NCBI RefSeq assembly: GCF_002995845.1 | Contig: NZ_PVXP01000011.1 | Location: 16,898-80,897 of the forward strand | DNA from: Clostridium luticellarii | GTDB taxonomy: Bacteria; Bacillota; Clostridia; Clostridiales; Clostridiaceae | DNA length: 64,000 bases | Direction of reading: 5' to 3' | Shown: in pieces, positions 27,784 through 37,165 of the stretch | Layout of the letters: each line of letters starts with the position of its first letter | Position numbering within the stretch: the stretch's first letter is position 1 | Made by a program: the position numbers and the translations under genes | The notes under the pieces: generated by a model | Told to the model about the DNA's origin: nothing | Database searches by the model: none | Seen by the model: only the letters and a program-made list of their open reading frames with translations

Positions 27784-29337
27784 TTATAAATAATGTTTTT
27801 TTACTTTCAAATCAAGCACCCTCTGAGTATTTTTCAATTCACTCATTGGGGCTCTGAGGGCAACGTCTTTCTCGGAGTTTATATTAAAGGGACATACCGG
27901 AAACATATATGGTACACCAAAAGATCGTATGGAAACAAGCCTGCTGCCAATTATCAGAATCCCGCAAGTCAATCCAACAAGCCCCAGACATCCGCTTAAA
28001 GCCAAAAGAAATAACCTCATATATATGATAGGGTGTTCCAATTCAAAGGCAGGTATTACAAATTTCGTCATGGCAGTCAGTGATACTATTACAACTGTAG
28101 GATTACCAACTATGCCGGATCTCACAGCTGCATCACCCAGTATCAATGCGCCAATAACACTTATGGTTGGACCTATAGTCTTTGATACTCTGGTTCCCGC
28201 CTCTCTCATTATCTCAAATGCAACCAGCATAAACAGCGTTTCAAAAAACTGGGGAAAAGGAACGTTTGTCCGCGCACCAATCAAGCTCAATAAAAGTCTG
28301 CTTGGTATAAGTTCCTGGTGAAAAGTAGTCAAAGCTACATAAAGTGCAGGAAATTCAACAGTTATAATTAAGGACAAATATCTCACATATCTATTTAATG
28401 TGGCCGAATAATATTTTATGTAATAATCTTCACTTGACTGCAAAAATTCTACAAATAGAGCTGGAACGGAAAGCACAACAGGTGAGCCATCTACGATAAT
28501 TATAATTCTCCCCTCCAATATTTTTGCACAGGCTATATCCGGTTTTTCTGTTTTGAATACTATAGGATACATGGTCTTGGGCTGATTGGCTATACATTCA
28601 CTTATATAATTGGAATCCAATGCCGACTCTATTTTTATATTTTCTAATTTCTCCTTTAATGTATACACTATTTTTTTATCTGCCTCACCTGAAAGATAAA
28701 CCATTACTACTTCTGTGTTTGTCTTTTTTCCTATTTCAAATTTTTCAGCTTTCAAATTGCAATTTCTTATTCTCTTTCTTATTAAGCTTATATTTGTCAT
28801 AATCGATTCGGTGAAACCTTCCCTGGGACCCCTACGCACCACTTCCATAGGAGGTTCACTTATACTTCTGCCTGATAGGGTATTTAAATTTATTTCAAAA
28901 GATATTTCAATACCCGATATGAAAATTACCGGATTTCCCGAGAGAATAGCACTTACAGTCTGTTTGAATTCTTTATGTATCTGACCATCATTTATTCCCA
29001 AATTGTATTTAACAAGTTCAACTTCGTCTTCATCAATTTGATGATTATAATTGATAGGTGCAGTTAATTTTGACACAAGATCATCCTCTACAATCTTTTT
29101 TTCAGACATCTCCTCCAGATAAACTATAAGAGCCCTTTTATCTTCAGATCCAAACAGGGAAACTTCCCTTATGACCAGATCAAAACAATTAAAAAAACGC
29201 TTCTGTATGTACTGTCTGTTCTTTTCAATATCTTTATATATTTTTATTGACTCTTCCTTTTCAACATGGTGATAACCATTATTATTTTTTTTATCTCTAT
29301 TGTTATCCCCGCCCAATTTTTTTATAAACTTATACAT
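27784..29337 (-). CDS. germinant receptor subunit, GerAA family
   Basis: The 517-residue protein has a soluble N-terminal part (~1-240, with DLVIREVSLFGSEDKRALIVYL), the family motif PDIACAKILEGRIIIIVDGSPVVLSVPALF, and about five C-terminal membrane helices with TTFHQELIPSRLLLSLIGARTNVPFP. It forms part of the germination receptor with the two downstream genes. The ATG at 29337 has GAGGAGG 6 nt upstream. Earlier in-frame ATGs overlap that site, so I trim the N-terminus. Confidence 0.93.
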   Translation of the reverse strand: MYKFIKKLGGDNNRDKKNNNGYHHVEKEESIKIYKDIEKNRQYIQKRFFNCFDLVIREVSLFGSEDKRALIVYLEEMSEKKIVEDDLVSKLTAPINYNHQIDEDEVELVKYNLGINDGQIHKEFKQTVSAILSGNPVIFISGIEISFEINLNTLSGRSISEPPMEVVRRGPREGFTESIMTNISLIRKRIRNCNLKAEKFEIGKKTNTEVVMVYLSGEADKKIVYTLKEKLENIKIESALDSNYISECIANQPKTMYPIVFKTEKPDIACAKILEGRIIIIVDGSPVVLSVPALFVEFLQSSEDYYIKYYSATLNRYVRYLSLIITVEFPALYVALTTFHQELIPSRLLLSLIGARTNVPFPQFFETLFMLVAFEIMREAGTRVSKTIGPTISVIGALILGDAAVRSGIVGNPTVVIVSLTAMTKFVIPAFELEHPIIYMRLFLLALSGCLGLVGLTCGILIIGSRLVSIRSFGVPYMFPVCPFNINSEKDVALRAPMSELKNTQRVLDLKVKKHYL

Positions 29338-29434
29338 AGAAATCCTCCTCATCATTTAGTATTTTGTTAAATTATCTTAAATTATTCATAACTTTATAAT
29401 TGAACGAGAGCAGATACTATGAAAAATACCATAC

Positions 29435-29469
29435 ACCACGTATATATTAAAGTGGAAACTTGACGTGGT
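29435..29469. repeat. 7-bp inverted repeat between gerA and the acyltransferase
   Basis: ACCACGT (29435-29441) and ACGTGGT (29463-29469) lie 21 bp apart in the divergent promoter region. It could be an operator or a weak hairpin. Confidence 0.4.
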
Positions 29470-29578
29470 AAAAAAAATTTGTTAAACTTAGTCTTAAATA
29501 AAAAATTTAGGTAAAATAAAGGCATAAATTGAGGGTATATGTCAGTTTATTAAAACTCACTAAGAAAAGGAGAGTCCC

Positions 29579-31378
29579 ATGTTAGAAAGCATACAGAATC
29601 ATCGATACATCACTGGATTAGATGGACTTCGGGCTTTCGCAGTATTAGCTGTAATAGCTTACCATTTCAACTTCAGCTGGGCTGAAGGTGGATTTTTAGG
29701 AGTTGATATATTTTTTGTAATATCCGGTTATCTCATAACATCTAATATTTTAATACAGAAAAGTGAACTCAATTTTAGCTTGTGTAAGTTCTGGATCAGA
29801 CGTATTAGAAGGTTGTTACCAGCTGTCTATATAATGATAACAACCGTTTTTATGTGGTCAGCCATTTTTAAATCTGAGATACTAAGCACACTTAAAGGTG
29901 ATGCGGCAGCATCAATTGCTTACATAAGCAATTGGTGGTTTATCTTTCATAAAGTTTCTTATTTTGATAGCTTTGGATCGCCTTCACCTTTCAAGAATCT
30001 TTGGTCCTTATCAATCGAAGAACAATTTTATATTGTATGGCCTATTATATTGATAGCTGGAATAAAGCTTTTTAAAAATAGAGCAAAACTTTCAAACGCT
30101 GTATTTATAACAGTACTGTGTTCGGCAATATTAATGTCAGTACTATATAGACCAGGTGAAGATCCCAGTCGTGTGTATTATGGCACAGATACGCGTGCAT
30201 TTGAACTTCTTATAGGGTCATGGCTGGCTGTTATCTATCCAATTAAGAAACTGTCTTCTAAAAAAATTTCTGCCAGACAAAGAAGTAAATTAAATATTAC
30301 AAGTACAATCACTCTTATCATCTTTGTTGCTAGTATTATTTTCGTAAATGAATATAATATATTTCTATATAGAGGAGGCATGCTGCTTTTTAGCTTAAAC
30401 GCAGCAGTGCTTGTGGCATGTGTTTGTCATCCTGATGGTTATTGGGGCCATTTTCTTTCGCTGAAACCATTAAGCTGGATTGGCAAAAGATCCTATGGAA
30501 TTTATCTCTGGCATTATCCTGTTATTGTTTTAAGTACTCCAGTTTACCAAATTGGGAACCCAACATACTGGCGTACAGGCTTGCAGCTGGCTGTTACATT
30601 TATTATTGCTGAAATCTCATACCGCTTCATCGAAATGCCCATTCGTGAAGATGGCTTCCGAAAAATTTCATTGAAGTATTTGAGATATTTATTGAATAAT
30701 ATTGTGAACACAAGAAAGCCAGTTTTTGCCAGACTAATTTCAATTATTACAATAATAATTTTAGGATTTGGATTTTTGACCGCCTGCGTCAAAAGTATTC
30801 ATGAAGACAAACAGCAGATAAGCAAAACTAGTGCAGCTGCAGCAAATAATTCACAAAAATTTTCCACAGCTAAAGATTCTGGGACAAGCTCTGATTCTTC
30901 CAATAAATCTTATAAAAAAGTACTGGCTATTGGAGATTCTATCATGCTGGACATTGGTTCCAGCCTAAATAAAAAACATACTAATTTTACCATTGATGCC
31001 AGGGTTGGAAGACAGCTTAACGAAGCAGTTAAACTGGCACCTACATATGCAGAATTTAATAATTCAAACAATGCAGTCATTCTTGAATTGGGGACAAATG
31101 GTTATTTTACAGACCGTCAGATTGATAGCTTGATTAAATCCTTTTCTAAGGCACATATTTATTTAATAAACACACGTGTACCAAGGCCATGGGAAAAAGA
31201 AGTGAATAAAACTTTAAACAAAAAAGCTGAAGAGAGCAGTAACATTACATTGATTGACTGGCATTCAAATGCACTCACCCACCCTGAATATTTTGAAGAC
31301 GACGGTGTGCACTTGAAGCCAAAAGGAGTTGAAGCTTTAACATCGCTTATAGACAAAACATTAAAAAGTGAAAAATGA
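29579..31378 (+). CDS. OatA-like acyltransferase-3 with C-terminal SGNH domain
   Basis: The 599-residue protein has an acyltransferase-3 membrane part (~1-390; YITGLDGLRAFAVLAVIAYH with the catalytic His, GFLGVDIFFVISGYLI, and SLSIEEQFYIVWP), a Ser-rich linker, then an extracytoplasmic SGNH-type esterase/transferase domain (~440-599) with AIGDSIM, ELGTNGY and DDGVHL carrying the Ser, Asn and Asp-His residues. This layout is that of peptidoglycan O-acetyltransferase OatA, which gives lysozyme resistance. The exact glycan acceptor is not proven by sequence. AAGGAGAG precedes the ATG. Confidence 0.88.
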   Translation: MLESIQNHRYITGLDGLRAFAVLAVIAYHFNFSWAEGGFLGVDIFFVISGYLITSNILIQKSELNFSLCKFWIRRIRRLLPAVYIMITTVFMWSAIFKSEILSTLKGDAAASIAYISNWWFIFHKVSYFDSFGSPSPFKNLWSLSIEEQFYIVWPIILIAGIKLFKNRAKLSNAVFITVLCSAILMSVLYRPGEDPSRVYYGTDTRAFELLIGSWLAVIYPIKKLSSKKISARQRSKLNITSTITLIIFVASIIFVNEYNIFLYRGGMLLFSLNAAVLVACVCHPDGYWGHFLSLKPLSWIGKRSYGIYLWHYPVIVLSTPVYQIGNPTYWRTGLQLAVTFIIAEISYRFIEMPIREDGFRKISLKYLRYLLNNIVNTRKPVFARLISIITIIILGFGFLTACVKSIHEDKQQISKTSAAAANNSQKFSTAKDSGTSSDSSNKSYKKVLAIGDSIMLDIGSSLNKKHTNFTIDARVGRQLNEAVKLAPTYAEFNNSNNAVILELGTNGYFTDRQIDSLIKSFSKAHIYLINTRVPRPWEKEVNKTLNKKAEESSNITLIDWHSNALTHPEYFEDDGVHLKPKGVEALTSLIDKTLKSEK

Positions 31379-31406
31379 GCACTTTACAGCTCATTTTTTC
31401 TCTTTT
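31371..31406 (+). terminator. terminator overlapping the acyltransferase stop
   Basis: AAATGAGC (31373-31380) pairs with GCTCATTT (31389-31396), then TTTTCTCTTTT. The TGA stop lies inside the stem. Confidence 0.85.
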
Positions 31407-31427
31407 ACACTAATCATTTGATATGTT

Positions 31428-32825
31428 CTATTTAAAGGATTCCCCTACAATATCGTCCTTTAGATTTTTCACTGTTAAAACTTTACCCAAATTTGAACTG
31501 TAAAGAATAATGCTGTAATCACAGAAACCTTTTTTATGCTGGAAATAGGTGCGAGATAGAGTAAGTGACTGAACTGCTGACATTTTTAATATAGATTGGG
31601 TTTTATTGAAGCCCTTGCAGCACATATAGATCAAACTTCCATCAATTCCAAAGGCGGTATTTTTAAATTCAAGGTATCCCATAATCAACAAAAACAACAA
31701 CAATATCAAAGTAAATATGACAAATTCAGGTTTTATGAAAAAACATACAAGAGCTGTAACTGCCCAAAAAATAACCTTCTTATAAAAAAATCTAAAACCT
31801 GCAGTTCTATTCGGTTTTGCTATATTCCCTCTGTATTCAAATTCCCCCAGCAGATTTTTAATAATCTCATCTTTCAGTAAACTACTGCACATTGGATACA
31901 ATATGGCTTTTTCTCCCTCTTCATCACCATATCCAATGCTTTCAATTTCCATTGTAAAGAATCCGAGAAACTGCATGAGAACTGTCTGTTTTATATGAAT
32001 TCCCTTTATCTTCTTTCTGTCAAAGCTGTAATTCTTTCTGCTTATGGCTCCATACTTGACATATATTTTATTTCTATCCGACCACATCTTAAAATCATAA
32101 TATTTCAAAAAAACATATGCTATGGCCAGGAATATGCTGATGACTATCAGTCCTAGTACTATAAACGATACAGTATATATGGCATGGTAGATGTCTTCCT
32201 TCTGAAGCTTGTCTATATAAAAAGAAGTATCTATATGGATGAAATCTTTTAAATACTGATCAAAAAACTGCTGAACCACAAACAAAATTCCTATTCCCTT
32301 TAATACTGAATTTGATATGAGTGAGTATATGATAAGTTCTCTCGGTTTTATGGTATAAAACTTCTCATTTTCTTCTGCATCACCGCCAGTTTTTCTATTT
32401 AATAAAATATCCCTAAGTTCTTCAGCCCTGGTTTTTTTCAATGTAAATTTCAATTCGCTGCCTTTATTGGAGGTCTCTCCAGTATCAATTTTAATGGTGG
32501 ATGCCTTGAAAATTCTCTCTGCAAGTCTCTGGGAAATATCTATGGTATTGATCCTCTCAAAGGGAATTTCCACCTTTTTTATATTGAAAACCCCCTCTTG
32601 ATGATATATGGAATTTTCACCTACTATGAAAAAATTTTTTCTCCACAGCAGAAATTCATATAAAATAATCAGAATAAACAGGGCAATTCCTATAAGTATG
32701 GATCCTATAAGACCTATTTTATTTATCAGGAATCCCACAGCAACTATAATTCCTATAAATTCTTTAATCAATTTTGCCATATTATAAAATATCTTCAAAA
32801 TATGATTTCTCTCTATTCTATCCAT
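31428..32825 (-). CDS. bacterial PH-domain membrane protein, YdbT-like
   Basis: The 465-residue protein has hydrophobic pairs at about 20-60, 175-250 and 355-390, separated by bPH_2 (DUF304) domains. Marks of these are GVFNIKKVEIPFERINTIDISQ and YGAISRKNYSFDRKKIKGIHIKQTVLMQFLG. It overlaps the upstream YdbS-like gene by 8 bp, so translation is probably coupled. In Bacillus, ydbS-ydbT are linked to envelope stress and antimicrobial resistance. The same role here is inferred. Confidence 0.85.
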   Translation of the reverse strand: MDRIERNHILKIFYNMAKLIKEFIGIIVAVGFLINKIGLIGSILIGIALFILIILYEFLLWRKNFFIVGENSIYHQEGVFNIKKVEIPFERINTIDISQRLAERIFKASTIKIDTGETSNKGSELKFTLKKTRAEELRDILLNRKTGGDAEENEKFYTIKPRELIIYSLISNSVLKGIGILFVVQQFFDQYLKDFIHIDTSFYIDKLQKEDIYHAIYTVSFIVLGLIVISIFLAIAYVFLKYYDFKMWSDRNKIYVKYGAISRKNYSFDRKKIKGIHIKQTVLMQFLGFFTMEIESIGYGDEEGEKAILYPMCSSLLKDEIIKNLLGEFEYRGNIAKPNRTAGFRFFYKKVIFWAVTALVCFFIKPEFVIFTLILLLFLLIMGYLEFKNTAFGIDGSLIYMCCKGFNKTQSILKMSAVQSLTLSRTYFQHKKGFCDYSIILYSSNLGKVLTVKNLKDDIVGESFK

Positions 32826-33303
32826 TTTTCTCTCCCATTTCTATAATTCTTTTAAGCCTTTCAGAAATCATTTCCGCTTCTTCAACCGGTATTGCAGGTA
32901 TTACGTGACATCCGCCTGCAGTTATTATATTTATGGAAGATATTTTGTAAATTCTCTGAATGGGTCCCTGCTCTATCTTTAAATTCTGAATCCTTGAAAT
33001 GGGAATGATTATCTTTTTTCTGACTATAATTCCCTTTATCAGTTCAATTTTATCTTTAAATATACCATATTTCCACTGCTGGTACTCCAAAAACGGCCAT
33101 ACAAAACTATCCAGGATGGCCGTTAGAATTATAATAAATCCCAGTATATTCATCAAATATCTAACCATGAATATATGATAAAATTTGGGGATAATGACAA
33201 AATGATTTATTAGAACATACACTGTAAAAATTATAATACTTGTTATAGTCCTCCCAATCATCCAGGTTTTTACGGCATTCATATCAATACTTCTATAGTC
33301 CAT
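32818..33303 (-). CDS. bacterial PH-domain membrane protein, YdbS-like
   Basis: The 161-residue protein has two N-terminal membrane helices (~15-40, 45-70) and one bPH_2 domain (YGIFKDKIELIKGIIVRKKIIIPISRIQNLKIEQGPIQRIY). I start at the ATG 6-7 nt after AGGGGG; the TTG six codons earlier overlaps that site. It forms an operon with the YdbT-like protein, with which it overlaps. A -10-like TATAAT is seen near 33400 on this strand. Confidence 0.85.
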   Translation of the reverse strand: MDYRSIDMNAVKTWMIGRTITSIIIFTVYVLINHFVIIPKFYHIFMVRYLMNILGFIIILTAILDSFVWPFLEYQQWKYGIFKDKIELIKGIIVRKKIIIPISRIQNLKIEQGPIQRIYKISSINIITAGGCHVIPAIPVEEAEMISERLKRIIEMGEKNG

Positions 33304-33440
33304 ATCCAGCCCCCTATTCAAATCTACAGATTATTTTTGTCCGGCAAAATATGCCTTTCCTGCTTCTGTTAAATATATCCTGCTTTCATATAATTATTAT
33401 ATCAGATTTATGAACAAATGCCTATGTCCTTGAATATATA

Positions 33441-33469
33441 TTGACTGTTACATTCAATACTGGTATGAT
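33441..33469 (+). promoter_or_regulatory. promoter of the MFS-tetR operon
   Basis: TTGACT (33441-33446), 17 nt, TATGAT (33464-33469) with a TG extension. It shows that the longer reading frame starting at 33441 is not the real start. Confidence 0.8.
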
Positions 33470-33488
33470 AAATTTTAGGAAACTAATT

Positions 33489-33503
33489 AAACTTTTTAAG
33501 TTT
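33489..33503 (+). promoter_or_regulatory. candidate TetR operator
   Basis: The 15-bp palindrome AAACTT-TTT-AAGTTT lies 20 bp after the -10. It is a natural site for the TetR repressor encoded downstream. Confidence 0.55.
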
Positions 33504-33533
33504 CTTAAGTTTTATAAATTCGAGGTGAATGTG

Positions 33534-34712
33534 GTGGATGTTTTGAAAAACAATAAATTATTTGACAATACACGAATTGCTGTCGTTATGCTGTGTCTGG
33601 CACTTGCCCTAAGACAGATGTCAATGACCATCGTAATGCCGTTTATATCCACCTACTGTAAATCATTAGTTGGATATACTCCAGTACTGGCAGGGCTCGC
33701 CATAGGTGTATTTGGACTTACACAGGCTGTTTTCCAAATTCCCTTTGGTGTGCTAAGTGATGAATATGGAAATAAAAAAATGATGTTGATTGGACTGACC
33801 CAAGTGGCTGCCGGACTTTTTATAGCGTATATTTCCAAAAATATCGGTCTTTTAATTTTGGCGCGGGCACTGCAGGGAAGTGGTGCAGTAATTGGCGTGG
33901 GCTATTCATGGACTGCAAGTATGGTTGATGAAAAAGAGCGAATTAGTGCCATGAGTTTACTTGGTGCTTTTATTTCGGCAGCTGCAGCACTGGCTTTTGC
34001 CATTGGTCCACTGCTGCGTGAAATCATATCCGTTAATCTGATGTTCTTATTCTGTGCAATTTTGCTTTCTTTAAATGAATTATATATTTTATTTTTTCTA
34101 AAAGACAATAAAAGCAAAAACAAAAACAGATCCATTCAAAATAATCAAATTTATACTTTGCTTATAGATAAGAATTTTGTAATAATGAATATAGTTGCAT
34201 TTTTAAATAATTTCATTATGATATCCGTTTTCTATGCTCTACCAATCTATCTCAACAAAGTAACAGGAGAAACTGGAATGTGGAAAGTATTTGTACCTGC
34301 AATTGTAATTGCCATTTTAGCTATGAAAAGTACTGTCAAGTACACCCGGAAGGGATTCAATAACCAAGTACTTATGTGTTCTTTTTTAATTTTGTCTCTC
34401 GGACTGATTTTCTATTTCAGAAAATCGTCATACATTTTTCTTCTAATAGGAACAACTATTTTCATGTGCGGCTATATTACCCTTGCCACCGTAGTAGCTG
34501 CAGATGTAAATGATCTAGTTGCAGATAAATACCGCGGCACGGCAAATGGTATCTTCAACTCATTTCAATATATAGGTAATTTTGTAGGAGCTATTGTAAC
34601 AGGATGGCTTTGGGGAATATCAGAAACATTGACCTGGTTAATTTTAATGGCTGTTGGAATTATAGGATTTTTAATAATTTGCCTCGGCAAACCATTGGAG
34701 GAATCAATATGA
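33534..34712 (+). CDS. MFS transporter (multidrug/sugar-efflux type)
   Basis: I use the GTG at 33534 with GAGGTG 6 nt upstream. The 392-residue protein has 12 helices with PFGVLSDEYGNKKMMLIG (loop 2-3) and RALQGSGAVIGVGYSWTASMVDEKER (helices 4-5), typical of DHA1 exporters. The second half keeps VADKYRGTANGIFNSFQYIGNFVG. Its stop overlaps the ATG of tetR (ATGA), so the pair is translationally coupled and the exporter is probably repressed by that regulator. The substrate is unknown. Confidence 0.85.
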   Translation: MDVLKNNKLFDNTRIAVVMLCLALALRQMSMTIVMPFISTYCKSLVGYTPVLAGLAIGVFGLTQAVFQIPFGVLSDEYGNKKMMLIGLTQVAAGLFIAYISKNIGLLILARALQGSGAVIGVGYSWTASMVDEKERISAMSLLGAFISAAAALAFAIGPLLREIISVNLMFLFCAILLSLNELYILFFLKDNKSKNKNRSIQNNQIYTLLIDKNFVIMNIVAFLNNFIMISVFYALPIYLNKVTGETGMWKVFVPAIVIAILAMKSTVKYTRKGFNNQVLMCSFLILSLGLIFYFRKSSYIFLLIGTTIFMCGYITLATVVAADVNDLVADKYRGTANGIFNSFQYIGNFVGAIVTGWLWGISETLTWLILMAVGIIGFLIICLGKPLEESI

Positions 34713-35278
34713 AAGAAAAAATACTGGATGTTGCTGCTCAGCTTATTGCCAGATATGGTTTAAAAAAATTCACTTTAGATGAAGTTGCCGCTGAATTGAG
34801 AATCAGCAAAAAAACGATCTACAAAAATTTTAAAAGTAAAGATGAAATTATTCATGCTTACTTTACATCATATACTGAAAGCGATAAAGACAGCATAATA
34901 GAAGCACTTGAAGGGAATCAAACAATACCGGGAAAAATACATTCCATTGTCTATTCCAGTCATCGTTACAAATTACCAATTTCTTTGTTAAAAGAAACAA
35001 GACAATTCTATTCCTACGAGTGGGATAATATACAAGATCTTCGCAAGTTCAAGATGAAAGCCCTGCAAAAGCTGCTAAAAGATGGAGTGCAGGAGGGTAT
35101 TTTCAAATCTGATATTCACTTCGGCGTGTTGTCAAAAATGCTTGAAAAAATCAGTGGCATGTTTACAGATTATGATTTTTTATTGGAAAACCGACTGAAA
35201 TCCCGTGAGGCAATAGACGAAGCACTGAAAATTATTTTCAAAGGAATAGTGAAAGACAGCAGTTTTACCAAAAGGTAA
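34709..35278 (+). CDS. TetR/AcrR-family regulator
   Basis: The 189-residue protein has the HTH ILDVAAQLIARYGLKKFTLDEVAAELRISKKTIYKNFKSKDEIIHAYF, followed by an all-helical ligand domain. The start ATG overlaps the stop of the MFS gene and follows GGAGG. It probably represses its own operon through the palindrome at 33489-33503, being released by a substrate of the exporter. Confidence 0.9.
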   Translation: MKEKILDVAAQLIARYGLKKFTLDEVAAELRISKKTIYKNFKSKDEIIHAYFTSYTESDKDSIIEALEGNQTIPGKIHSIVYSSHRYKLPISLLKETRQFYSYEWDNIQDLRKFKMKALQKLLKDGVQEGIFKSDIHFGVLSKMLEKISGMFTDYDFLLENRLKSREAIDEALKIIFKGIVKDSSFTKR

Positions 35279-35306
35279 AGATGTCATTTCCTATTTTCAC
35301 TACAAT

Positions 35307-35337
35307 ATAAGCAAACTCCATCTGAACCTAAGAATCA
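35307..35337 (-). repeat. 31-nt dispersed repeat, copy 2
   Basis: The minus strand matches 19150-19180 at 28 of 31 positions. It lies in the 60-bp gap between the convergent tetR and MFS genes. Confidence 0.7.
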
Positions 35338-35338
35338 C

Positions 35339-36520
35339 TTAATCTCTGTAAACTATAAAATGGGCGATAACAGCTAGAGCTTGAAAAACAAGTCCAATTG
35401 TGCAGACACCCTGCCAGCCAAAATTCTGCCAGAAGAGAGTACCAAGGAAAGAGCCTGCTGCACCTCCCATAAAATAAGAAAACATAAATACAGTATTATT
35501 ACGGCTGCGAACCTTGTCCCCCAGAAGTTGTACTCTTGCCTGATTTGATACCTGACCGCACTGATTTCCAAGATCAAGAATAACTGCACCTAATATAAGA
35601 CCAATAATATGGTATCCAAAGAGGATAAAACATACATAAGCAGCAGTAGAAAATATTACTCCTATCCTTACAGTAAACCTGGGACTTTTCCTGTCAGCTG
35701 CCTTGCCAATAAGTGGTGCCGCCAATGCACCGGCAACTCCAAAAAGGCCAAATAGTCCGGCTTCTCTGGTACCCATATTATAAACCGGTGTCTCAAGCAA
35801 AAATATAAGTGAAGTCCAGAATATACTGAAGGAACCAAACATAAAAAAGCCATTCACTGCAGATTCCCTCAGTAAAACCTGATTTTTTATCAAATCCGGA
35901 ATGGACCTTAAAAGCTCCTTGTAAGGAATTACATTTGCCGGCTTATCTTTAGGAAAAAGCCCTAAAATAAAAGCAAATAGCAGGACAATGAAAAACGCAC
36001 CGAAAATATACACAACTCTCCAATTAAAAATTGAACCTATTACTCCACTAAAGGTACGTGAGAGCAAAATTCCAATAAGAAGACCACTCATAACATTTCC
36101 TATAATCTTGCCCTCCTGACCTTCCGGTGAAAGGTGAGCAGCATAGGGAACAATAATCTGCGGAACAATGGTGGTAAGACCTATTGCAAACATGGATAAA
36201 AGCATGACAAAATAATTTTGTGAAAATGCAGTTACAATCAGGGATAAAACTACCAAAACCAACATTCGCAGTATAAGTGAACGTCTTTCGCACATATCTC
36301 CCAGGGGCACTATAAATAAAAGTCCAAGGGCATATCCAATCTGAGTGACTGTAGCTGCTATTCCTGCCGAACTCTGTGATACGGAAAAGGCACCCGCAAT
36401 CTGTGATTCAAGTGGTTGAATATAGTACAAATTTGCAACACAGACTCCGCAGGCAACTGCCATCAGCAAAACCAGTGATTTACTTAAAACAAACTTCTTT
36501 TTCTCTCCAAAATCTTTCAA
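35339..36520 (-). CDS. MFS transporter controlled by MarR-type regulator
   Basis: The 393-residue protein has 12 helices. It has ACGVCVANLYYIQPLESQIAGAFSVS, PLGDMCERRSLILRM (loop 2-3) and VPYAAHLSPEGQEGKIIGNVMSGLLIGILLSRTFSG, a pattern of YgaY/YbcL-like DHA1 exporters. I prefer the TTG at 36520, 10 nt after GAGGAG; a TTG six codons earlier overlaps that site. A GTATA-N5-TATAC operator identical in design to the one over the marR promoter lies about 90 bp upstream, so MarR control is likely. Confidence 0.82.
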   Translation of the reverse strand: MKDFGEKKKFVLSKSLVLLMAVACGVCVANLYYIQPLESQIAGAFSVSQSSAGIAATVTQIGYALGLLFIVPLGDMCERRSLILRMLVLVVLSLIVTAFSQNYFVMLLSMFAIGLTTIVPQIIVPYAAHLSPEGQEGKIIGNVMSGLLIGILLSRTFSGVIGSIFNWRVVYIFGAFFIVLLFAFILGLFPKDKPANVIPYKELLRSIPDLIKNQVLLRESAVNGFFMFGSFSIFWTSLIFLLETPVYNMGTREAGLFGLFGVAGALAAPLIGKAADRKSPRFTVRIGVIFSTAAYVCFILFGYHIIGLILGAVILDLGNQCGQVSNQARVQLLGDKVRSRNNTVFMFSYFMGGAAGSFLGTLFWQNFGWQGVCTIGLVFQALAVIAHFIVYRD

Positions 36521-36611
36521 TTGTAAAACTCTCCTCAATCAGTATTTAATATCTGAACTTTGAACTTCATATAAAATATATCGGACTTTGGATAAAAAAT
36601 TATTCTATAGC

Positions 36612-36626
36612 GTATATGTACTATAC
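36612..36626. promoter_or_regulatory. MarR operator before the MFS gene
   Basis: GTATA-TGTAC-TATAC, a perfect 5-bp inverted repeat with 5-bp spacer, matches the site in the marR promoter. Confidence 0.65.
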
Positions 36627-36649
36627 ACTATGGGTATGGAGAACTTCCT

Positions 36650-37093
36650 TCAAAGAAGTTTCTCCAGCTGCTCTAAAAAACTATAGATAGCTTCCATGTC
36701 CTTCCCGGACTTATCCTGTACACAGGACAAAATAACTCTGTTGATGTTTTCATGATATTTTTTGTGTTCACAATAAGCTGTCCATCCCTTTTTAGTCAGT
36801 AAAACAACAGCCTGGGATTTATTTTCCGGATTCAGTGCCTTTACAATTAATTTTTTACCCTCCAATCTAATGAGCGTTTGTGAAACCGCACCTTTTGTAA
36901 TATTGTTCCTCCTGGCTATTTCTGACACGGAAAGTTTTTCGTTGTCGCCTATGAACTCAACAAGATGAATTTCTGAAAGGTGAAGTACTGTATCCGTACC
37001 AAAATTTCTCGCCTTTTTATCAGTTTCATTAAAACGGTTTATGACATCCAATAACTTTCTAGGTAATTTATCTGCATAAAATTTTCTATCCAT
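36650..37093 (-). CDS. MarR-family transcriptional regulator
   Basis: The 147-residue protein has the winged-helix HLSEIHLVEFIGDNEKLSVSEIARRNNITKGAVSQTLIRLEGKKLI and the dimer helices around it. The promoter -10 box ends 7 nt before the ATG at 37093, so the longer upstream frame is excluded and the mRNA would have almost no leader. It probably represses its own gene and the next gene downstream (MFS) through two GTATA-N5-TATAC sites. Confidence 0.87.
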   Translation of the reverse strand: MDRKFYADKLPRKLLDVINRFNETDKKARNFGTDTVLHLSEIHLVEFIGDNEKLSVSEIARRNNITKGAVSQTLIRLEGKKLIVKALNPENKSQAVVLLTKKGWTAYCEHKKYHENINRVILSCVQDKSGKDMEAIYSFLEQLEKLL

Positions 37094-37100
37094 ATTAACA

Positions 37101-37129
37101 ATTGTATACATCATATACACCACTGTCAA
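37101..37129 (-). promoter_or_regulatory. marR promoter with embedded operator
   Basis: Minus strand: TTGACA, 17 nt, TACAAT. The perfect inverted repeat GTATA-CATCA-TATAC (37104-37118) covers the spacer and -10, so binding would block RNA polymerase. Confidence 0.75.
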
Positions 37130-37165
37130 GATCAAATGACTCTTAGTTTCGGATAAGCACTCAAA

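Noticed and set aside
33441..33533. N-terminal extension of the MFS protein
   Set aside because: This stretch contains the promoter (TTGACT-N17-TATGAT) and a palindrome, and a good ribosome site precedes the GTG at 33534.
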